DNA of 64,000 nt, from contig AP022133.1 of the NCBI GenBank assembly GCA_014169315.1, positions 1,364,001 to 1,428,000 on the forward strand, read 5' to 3'. How positions within the stretch are numbered: the first letter of the stretch is position 1; every line of letters begins with the position of its first letter. Both the position numbers and the translations under genes were made by a program. The notes under the pieces are model-generated. The model had not been told where the DNA came from. It saw nothing but the letters and a program-made list of their open reading frames with translations, and did not search any database. Shown here piece by piece: positions 58,486-64,000 of the stretch. The DNA is from Enterobacter cloacae. GTDB lineage: Bacteria; Pseudomonadota; Gammaproteobacteria; Enterobacterales; Enterobacteriaceae.

Positions 58486-59688
58486 ATGACGCGAAAATTG
58501 ACTTCTCTGCGCAGCCTGGCGGCAGGCTCTGCGCTCCTTTTCCTGTTTGCACCAACTCTTTATGCGGCTGAGCAGGCTGCGCCTGAAGCGCCGCCGGTTG
58601 ATGCGCGCGCCTGGATCCTGATGGATTATTCCAGCGGAAAAGTGCTGGCGGAAGGCAATGCCGACGAACAGCTTGACCCGGCCAGTCTGACCAAAATAAT
58701 GACCAGCTATGTGGTCGGCCAGGCGTTAAAAGCGGGCAAGATCAAGCTTGAGGATATGGTTACCATCGGAAAAGATGCCTGGGCGACCGGCAACCCTGCA
58801 CTGCGTGGGTCGTCTGTGATGTTCCTGAAGCCCGGGGATCAGGTTTCCGTCTCAGATTTGAATAAAGGGGTGATTATCCAGTCGGGTAACGATGCCTGTA
58901 TTGCGCTGGCGGATTATGTCGCGGGCAGCCAGGACTCGTTTATCGGCCTGATGAACGGCTACGCGCAAAAGCTGGGTCTGAACAAAACCACCTTTAAAAC
59001 GGTTCACGGCCTCGATGCACCGGGCCAGTTCAGCACCGCGCGCGATATGGCGTTGCTCGGGAAGGCGCTGATCCACGACGTGCCGGATGAATATGCCATC
59101 CATAAAGAGAAAGAGTTCACCTTCAATAAGATCCGCCAGCCTAACCGTAACCGCCTGCTGTGGAGCAGTAACATCAACGTTGACGGGATGAAGACCGGCA
59201 CCACGGCCGGTGCGGGTTACAACCTGGTGGCTTCCGCGACTCAGGGCGATATGCGCCTGATTTCGGTGGTACTGGGGACGAAGACTGACCGCATTCGTTT
59301 TAACGAATCGGAAAAACTGCTGACCTGGGGCTTCCGCTTCTTTGAAACCGTGACGCCAATTAAACCGGATGCCACGTTTGTCAGCCAGCGCGTGTGGTTT
59401 GGTGACAAGAGCGAGGTTAATCTGGGGGCCGGTGAGGGCGGTTCGGTAACCATTCCGCGCGGCCAGCTGAAAAACCTGAAAGCCAGCTACACCCTGACCG
59501 AGAGCCAGCTTACCGCGCCGCTGAAAAAAGGCCAGGTGGTCGGGACGATTGACTTCCAGCTTAACGGCAAATCGATTGAGCAGCGTCCGCTGATTGTGAT
59601 GGAAGCGGTAGAAGAGGGCGGCTTCTTCAGCCGGATGTGGGATTTCGTGATGATGAAACTCCACACGTGGTTTGGGAGTTGGTTCTAA
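58486..59688 (+). CDS. dacC: D-alanyl-D-alanine carboxypeptidase DacC (PBP6)
   Basis: 400 residues from ATG 58486. A signal peptide (ending LYAAEQ) precedes the serine beta-lactamase-like domain. The three motifs are SLTK (Ser67), SGN in [10 protein letters not shown] and KTG in [11 protein letters not shown]-terminal beta-domain and a final amphipathic helix ([20 protein letters not shown]) anchor it to the inner membrane. It removes the terminal D-Ala of peptidoglycan pentapeptides. Confidence 0.96.
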   Translation: MTRKLTSLRSLAAGSALLFLFAPTLYAAEQAAPEAPPVDARAWILMDYSSGKVLAEGNADEQLDPASLTKIMTSYVVGQALKAGKIKLEDMVTIGKDAWATGNPALRGSSVMFLKPGDQVSVSDLNKGVIIQSGNDACIALADYVAGSQDSFIGLMNGYAQKLGLNKTTFKTVHGLDAPGQFSTARDMALLGKALIHDVPDEYAIHKEKEFTFNKIRQPNRNRLLWSSNINVDGMKTGTTAGAGYNLVASATQGDMRLISVVLGTKTDRIRFNESEKLLTWGFRFFETVTPIKPDATFVSQRVWFGDKSEVNLGAGEGGSVTIPRGQLKNLKASYTLTESQLTAPLKKGQVVGTIDFQLNGKSIEQRPLIVMEAVEEGGFFSRMWDFVMMKLHTWFGSWF

Positions 59689-59719
59689 GCTTTTTGTCGG
59701 GTGACGGCCTGCATTCTTT

Positions 59720-59745
59720 TCCCCCTCTCCCTGTGGGAGGGGGGA
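59720..59745. repeat. GC-rich hairpin repeat, copy 5 (dacC/deoR junction)
   Basis: CCCCCTCTCCCTGTGGGAGGGGGG, followed by ATCAGGCCGCAC like copy 2. Between the convergent dacC and deoR. Confidence 0.8.
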
Positions 59746-59764
59746 TCAGGCCGCACCGTACGAC

Positions 59765-60523
59765 TCAATACATCAACTTAATCTGCTGTGCCTTCGCGTG
59801 TGCCACGATCTCTTCATCTGGTCGGCAATCACTCACGATAGCGTTAAAGCCCGACAGTTCACCCATTCTTGCCGCACGTACTTTGCCAAACTTACTGTGA
59901 TCGACCACCAGGACATGGTACTGCGCCGCGTTTAACGCCCAGCGCTTCACCGGCAACTCTTCCAGATTAAAGCAGGTTGCGCCCTGACGGACATTCACTC
60001 CCGCCGCAGAATAAAAAGCGATATCCGGGCATAAATTGCTGAGCGTGTCCTGCAGATTCAGGGGTTTGAAAATCGCATTGCTGGCGTGGAACTCTCCGCC
60101 GCAGAGGATCACCCGACACTCGGGTTTTTCCTGCAGCGCCAGGAAGGTGTTCAGTGAATAGCATACGGCAGTAAAAGGGATGCTGCTGTCGATTGCTTCA
60201 ATGATCCACGGCGTGGTGGTTCCGCAGTCAAAAAACAGCGTCTGGTGGGGCTGTACCAGTGAAGCGGCAAGCCGCGCGGCTTTGCGTTTCTCTTCAACCA
60301 GGCGCGTTTTTTGATCGCTTATCAGATAATGGCTGGCGCTACGCGGCTCCAGCACAATATACCCACCCAGCAAAACGACGGGGGCACTCTCGCTGTTCAG
60401 GTCACGACGAATGGTCATCTCAGAGACGCCGAGCAGGGTTGCAGCTTCTTTGAGGTGCAGTTTATCACTGCGCTTCAGCGCCTGTAGCAGCTGAGCTATG
60501 CGGTCATCGCGTCGTGTTTCCAT
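59765..60523 (-). CDS. deoR: Deoxyribose operon repressor DeoR
   Basis: 252 residues. The N-terminal DeoR-type helix-turn-helix is HLKEAATLLGVSEMTIRRDLNSE. The C-terminal sugar-sensing domain has the family DeoRC pattern, including FFDCGTTTPWIIEAI. In E. coli it represses deoCABD when deoxyribose 5-phosphate is absent. The target operon is not in the window. Confidence 0.95.
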   Translation of the reverse strand: METRRDDRIAQLLQALKRSDKLHLKEAATLLGVSEMTIRRDLNSESAPVVLLGGYIVLEPRSASHYLISDQKTRLVEEKRKAARLAASLVQPHQTLFFDCGTTTPWIIEAIDSSIPFTAVCYSLNTFLALQEKPECRVILCGGEFHASNAIFKPLNLQDTLSNLCPDIAFYSAAGVNVRQGATCFNLEELPVKRWALNAAQYHVLVVDHSKFGKVRAARMGELSGFNAIVSDCRPDEEIVAHAKAQQIKLMY

Positions 60524-60537
60524 AGATCCTCGGGCTG

Positions 60538-60564
60538 AAAAAGTGAACCCCCGCAGGGCGGGGG
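60538..60564 (-). terminator. ybjG terminator
   Basis: CCCCCGC-AGG-GCGGGGG hairpin (60548-60554 with 60558-60564); a run of A on the plus strand gives five T downstream on the minus strand. It lies between ybjG and deoR. Confidence 0.75.
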
Positions 60565-60590
60565 CTCAAGTGTAACCTGTCGGACTGGGG

Positions 60591-61199
60591 TTAGTCACGC
60601 ACCCAGCCTTTGCGGATCGGGATGGCAAACAGGACGTGATAAACCCGGGACAGCCCGCGGTAGAGCACCTGACCAACGAGACTCCACAGGATCGCCGCGC
60701 TTACGCAGCCAATCAGCCCCACGAGGAAGCCACCCACCATATCCAGTGGCCAGTGGACGCCCAGGTAAACACGAGACCAGGCGATTGCCGCTGCAACCAC
60801 CATCAGCAGTGCGCCAGACCACAGGCGATGCCAGAACAGGAATGCCAGCGCGAAGGTGAAGATCACCGTGCCGTGATCGCTCGGGAAGGAATCATCCGGC
60901 GCATGGTGCAGGAAGGTATAGCCTGCGTGAGCGACGAAAGGACGATCGTGCGGGAACAGATGTCCCAGCATAAAGCTCACCAGCACGCTCACGACGAGTG
61001 CCATCCCGACCTTGATAACCAACTGACGTCGTGCGGTCACCTGGTCGCGTGGACCCCACAGCCAGAGAATAGCGGCCAGGACAGGAACAATGCTGATCAG
61101 ATCCTTTGCAAAAAAAGTGGCTGTATCGATCATCCACTCCGGTGACGCCGGGGTGGCGTTGATCAGATAAAACAGCCCGTAATTCAAATGCTCTAACAT
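60591..61199 (-). CDS. ybjG: Undecaprenyl-diphosphate phosphatase YbjG
   Basis: 202 residues from ATG 61197-61199 (MLEHLNYGLFYLINATP). A PAP2-family membrane phosphatase with about five helices. PAP2 motifs are visible: a KDLISIVP segment, FPSDHG near residue 110, and SRVYLGVHWPLDMVGG. It recycles the undecaprenyl carrier for peptidoglycan synthesis. It comes 7 bp after another PAP2 gene, a neighbour that E. coli K-12 lacks here. Confidence 0.92.
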   Translation of the reverse strand: MLEHLNYGLFYLINATPASPEWMIDTATFFAKDLISIVPVLAAILWLWGPRDQVTARRQLVIKVGMALVVSVLVSFMLGHLFPHDRPFVAHAGYTFLHHAPDDSFPSDHGTVIFTFALAFLFWHRLWSGALLMVVAAAIAWSRVYLGVHWPLDMVGGFLVGLIGCVSAAILWSLVGQVLYRGLSRVYHVLFAIPIRKGWVRD

Positions 61200-61206
61200 A
61201 GTGTCA

Positions 61207-61935
61207 TTACCCTTTAGCAAACCGGGTGGATACCAGTCCGTAGACCACCACCTGGGAAAACCAGACCCACCACCCAGCCCACAGGTTGTGAGAGAAGAAA
61301 TGTGCCCCGCGCATGACCTGCCCGTAACCCATTGCCAGCCCTAACACCACGCCCAGGGCGACAAAGCACCAGGCCAGACGTGGACGATCGCGCCAGAAAG
61401 CAAAAAACAAGCCCATCACCATAAAGCCGCTGGAGGCATGACCACCGGGGAAGCAGCGCCCAGGACCACTGTCTGCCGGAGCCGCGCTGAACAGAGGGTA
61501 AGAGACGGCCTTACCGCCATACTCCACCAGATCCCACGGGCAGCTGTGATGGCTAATACTTTTCAGCGCACCAACCACCAGCGCACCAAGCCCCATCAAC
61601 AGCGCACCCGTCACCAGCTTTGCGTTGCGTTTGTAAGCGCCGTATAACAACGCCACTGCGCCCAACGCGATAGCGATGTACTTCGCCATCCGGTGGTTCA
61701 GCAGATCCAGCAGATGGTTTTTCTGCAGCGGAAAACTCTGGGTTGCCGCGTCATACCAAAAGCCGGTGATCCATTTATCGAGCGTTTCATCGCGAGATAG
61801 CCAGGTAAACAGCACGGCGAGGGCGATCAGCACGAAAAGCTGATAACCATAAAATCGAGCGGGTAAACGGTAAAGTTGTGTTGTCTTAATTGTTGGTAAC
61901 TTAGACAATTCTGAACGGCTGGAGGTCTGTGCCAT
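61207..61935 (-). CDS. PAP2-family membrane phosphatase (accessory)
   Basis: 242 residues from ATG 61933-61935 (MAQTSSRSELSKLPTIK); an ATG six codons upstream is equally possible because neither has a good ribosome site. It has about six membrane helices. Its PAP2 motifs are altered: KSISHHSCPWD for the KX6RP motif, GGHASSGF for PSGH, and a SHNLWAGWW ending for the third. Relatives act on lipid phosphates such as lipid A or phosphatidylglycerol phosphate; the substrate here is unknown. It is upstream of ybjG in one transcript. Confidence 0.8.
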   Translation of the reverse strand: MAQTSSRSELSKLPTIKTTQLYRLPARFYGYQLFVLIALAVLFTWLSRDETLDKWITGFWYDAATQSFPLQKNHLLDLLNHRMAKYIAIALGAVALLYGAYKRNAKLVTGALLMGLGALVVGALKSISHHSCPWDLVEYGGKAVSYPLFSAAPADSGPGRCFPGGHASSGFMVMGLFFAFWRDRPRLAWCFVALGVVLGLAMGYGQVMRGAHFFSHNLWAGWWVWFSQVVVYGLVSTRFAKG

Positions 61936-62101
61936 AATTTTGATCGGTGACATGAAATGGAGTTATCATAATAGTGTCAACTTAAGGAAACCTTAAACAA
62001 AGACGATATAAGCTTTATTTCTGTTTCTTCTCGATAACTTACTATTTCAGACTGCGGCAATTCATTACACTCGCCGCGATTTTTCACCATAAAGAGATTG
62101 C

Positions 62102-63334
62102 ATGTTAAACCGTTCTTCTTCCGGTACGCGTCTGGGTCGTCAGGCGTTACTTTTCCCTCTGTGTCTGGTGCTCTACGAATTCTCTACCTATATCGGCAAC
62201 GATATGATCCAGCCGGGTATGCTGGCCGTTGTGGAACAGTACAACGCAGGGATTGAGTGGGTGCCAACGTCGATGACCGCCTATCTGGCTGGCGGTATGT
62301 TTTTGCAGTGGCTGTTAGGCCCGCTGTCGGATCGTATTGGCCGTCGCCCGGTAATGTTAACGGGTGTGGTATGGTTTATCGTGACCTGCCTCGCCACGCT
62401 GCTGGCGCAAAACATTGAACAATTTACCCTGCTGCGCTTCCTGCAGGGGGTGAGCCTGTGCTTCATCGGTGCTGTGGGATACGCCGCGATCCAGGAGTCA
62501 TTTGAAGAGGCGATGTGTATCAAAATTACCGCGCTGATGGCGAATGTGGCGCTAATTGCCCCGCTGCTGGGGCCGCTGGTGGGAGCCGCGTGGATACATG
62601 TTGCGCCGTGGGAAGGGATGTTTGTGCTGTTTGCCGCATTTGCCGCCATCGCTTTCTTTGGCCTGCACCGCGCGATGCCGGAAACGGCTACCCGGCTGGG
62701 TGAAACGCTGTCGCTCAAAGAGCTGGGGCGTGATTACAAATTGGTGCTGAAAAACGTTCGCTTTGTTGCGGGAGCACTGGCGCTGGGGTTCGTCAGCCTG
62801 CCGTTGCTGGCATGGATTGCCCAGTCTCCGGTGATTATCATCAGCGGCGAGAAGCTCAGCAGTTACGAGTACGGCATGTTGCAGGTACCGATTTTTGGTG
62901 CGCTGATAATCGGTAACCTGACGCTGGCTCGTCTGACGTCTCGTCGTACCGTGCGTTCGCTGATTATTATGGGCGGCTGGCCGATTGTGGCAGGGCTGAT
63001 TATGGCGGCCGTTGCTACAGTGGCATCGTCGCATGCTTACCTGTGGATGACGGCGGGGCTGAGTGTTTATGCCTTTGGTATTGGCCTGGCGAACGCCGGG
63101 CTGGTGCGTCTGACGCTGTTTGCCAGTGATATGAGTAAAGGTACCGTGTCTGCGGCGATGGGGATGTTGCAGATGTTGATTTTCACCGTCGGTATCGAGG
63201 TGAGCAAGCACGCTTACGCGATGGGCGGCAATGGGCTGTTCAGCCTGTTCAACCTTGCCAATGGTGTGCTGTGGCTGGGGCTGATGGTGGTGTTCCTGAA
63301 AGATAAACGCGTCGGGAATGCGCTACAGCCATAA
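62102..63334 (+). CDS. mdfA: Multidrug efflux transporter MdfA/Cmr
   Basis: 410 residues, an MFS proton/drug antiporter of twelve helices. The two acidic residues essential in helix 1 are kept: Glu26 and Asp34 in [10 protein letters not shown]. Motif A is seen as [14 protein letters not shown]. MdfA exports chloramphenicol, fluoroquinolones and cationic dyes and helps at high pH in E. coli. Confidence 0.95.
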   Translation: MLNRSSSGTRLGRQALLFPLCLVLYEFSTYIGNDMIQPGMLAVVEQYNAGIEWVPTSMTAYLAGGMFLQWLLGPLSDRIGRRPVMLTGVVWFIVTCLATLLAQNIEQFTLLRFLQGVSLCFIGAVGYAAIQESFEEAMCIKITALMANVALIAPLLGPLVGAAWIHVAPWEGMFVLFAAFAAIAFFGLHRAMPETATRLGETLSLKELGRDYKLVLKNVRFVAGALALGFVSLPLLAWIAQSPVIIISGEKLSSYEYGMLQVPIFGALIIGNLTLARLTSRRTVRSLIIMGGWPIVAGLIMAAVATVASSHAYLWMTAGLSVYAFGIGLANAGLVRLTLFASDMSKGTVSAAMGMLQMLIFTVGIEVSKHAYAMGGNGLFSLFNLANGVLWLGLMVVFLKDKRVGNALQP

Positions 63335-63343
63335 GTTTTTGTT

Positions 63344-63365
63344 CCCTCTCCCTGTGGGAGAGGGA
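63344..63365. repeat. GC-rich hairpin repeat, copy 6 (mdfA/ybjI junction)
   Basis: CCCTCTCCC-TGT-GGGAGAGGG hairpin, 9 bp after the mdfA stop and followed by ACCAGACCGCAC. Between convergent genes. Confidence 0.8.
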
Positions 63366-63381
63366 ACCAGACCGCACAGCG

Positions 63382-64000
63382 TCAATGAAATGGCGCTTCC
63401 CCGTTCAACACCTTCTCGATCACAGCCAGTACACCTTCGTCATTATTGTGCGGTGCTTCAAAGCGGGCGGCTGCTTTAATATGCGGCCGGGCATTGGCCA
63501 TCGCAAAGCTGAACCCTGACTGATGCAACATCTCCACGTCGTTGCCGCTGTCGCCAAAGGCCACCACTTCGCGGTCGTCAATCCCCCAGCGTTTCTGCAA
63601 AATTCGCAGCCCGTTGGCTTTATGCACGCCGGGGATAATCAGGTCGATGCTGCCGTGGCCAGTGGTGACGGGCACCATGATGTCGTTGAGCTTTTCATGC
63701 AGCATTGCCTGAATGCGCGGAATGTCATCGTCAGAGACGTTAAGCCCGAATTTGAAGAAAATATCGTTCAGGTTGTCGAAATCATTCACCATTTCGAGGC
63801 GATGATAGTACTTCGCTGCGATGTCTTTGAAGACCTCGTCATACTCTTTCAGGGTGTAAGCACTGCCTTTCCCGCAGGCGATAATCTCTATGCCGGGGAC
63901 ACCGCTTAGCACGGTGGCGACGGTGTTGAAGTGGTCTTTCGACAGTTCGCCGTTAAAGACATCTTCCCCGGCGCTGACTACCCAACCGCCGTTTTCGGCG
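63382..64000 (-). CDS. ybjI: YbjI, HAD-type sugar phosphatase (Cof subfamily), cut by window end
   Basis: The frame is open to the window end; about 205 residues of the C-terminal part are present, beginning within the motif ENGGWVVSAGEDVFNGEL. HAD motif IV is GDSGNDVEM, and the loop SIDLIIPGVHKANGL is typical of Cof phosphatases. The N-terminal DxD motif lies beyond the window. E. coli YbjI hydrolyses FMN and erythrose 4-phosphate. It is a paralogue of ybiV (32078-32893). Confidence 0.9.
   Translation of the reverse strand, partial: AENGGWVVSAGEDVFNGELSKDHFNTVATVLSGVPGIEIIACGKGSAYTLKEYDEVFKDIAAKYYHRLEMVNDFDNLNDIFFKFGLNVSDDDIPRIQAMLHEKLNDIMVPVTTGHGSIDLIIPGVHKANGLRILQKRWGIDDREVVAFGDSGNDVEMLHQSGFSFAMANARPHIKAAARFEAPHNNDEGVLAVIEKVLNGEAPFH

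Overview
The window is chromosomal DNA of an enterobacterium close to Escherichia coli, most likely Enterobacter (E. cloacae complex) or a near relative such as Lelliottia. The evidence is the gene order, which follows the E. coli K-12 stretch from ybiB to ybjI almost gene for gene (ybiB, ybiJ, ybiI, mcbA, rlmF, glnQPH, dps, rhtA, ompX, opgE, mntS, mntR, ybiR, ldtB, ybiT, ybiU, ybiV, ybiW, ybiY, fsaA, moeB, moeA, iaaA, gsiABCD, rimO, bssR, gstB, dacC, deoR, ybjG, mdfA, ybjI). The proteins resemble the E. coli ones closely but not identically. All E. coli comparisons are from memory, not from an alignment.

Layout. 1-4096: a chaperone-usher fimbrial operon on the minus strand, cut by the window start. 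4345-17000: conserved core with glutamine transport, Dps, threonine export, OmpX, OpgE and the manganese genes mntS/mntR. 17079-22566: accessory genes, namely an aldo-keto reductase, a beta-glucoside PTS operon (6-phospho-beta-glucosidase, EIIC, GntR regulator) and an orphan glycosyltransferase. 22798-25536: ldtB and ybiT. 25625-30669: an accessory glycoside module (GH31 enzyme, MFS transporter, divergent LacI regulator). 30666-32893: ybiU and ybiV. 33039-38837: a type VI secretion effector/immunity island. 39062-53084: conserved anaerobic glycyl-radical genes, fsaA, molybdopterin genes, the glutathione importer and rimO. 53307-56907: an accessory block with a 54-residue protein, a second type of glycogen phosphorylase and a LysR regulator. 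57113-64000: conserved bssR, gstB, dacC, deoR, ybjG, an extra PAP2 protein, mdfA and part of ybjI.

The most unusual region is 33039-38837. A 661-residue protein carries an Hcp tube domain fused to a DUF2235 (Tle1-like) lipase domain. It is translationally coupled to five tandem, near-identical 227-residue DUF2931 lipoproteins that look like immunity proteins. The repeat unit is about 784 bp, and its spacers keep a decayed copy of the effector gene's 3' end, which shows how the array grew. The immunity copies share an invariant frame but differ in two patches.

Regulatory signals that can be read directly include a sigma-54 promoter with two NtrC sites before glnH, two MntR-type boxes before mntS, twin perfect palindromes before the beta-glucoside operon, and an FNR-like box between ybiY and fsaA. 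A shared palindrome (TTTCATTCGAAA) lies upstream of ybiU, ybiV and ybiY/fsaA and suggests one regulator controls all of them. Six copies of a GC-rich hairpin repeat each lie exactly between convergent genes.
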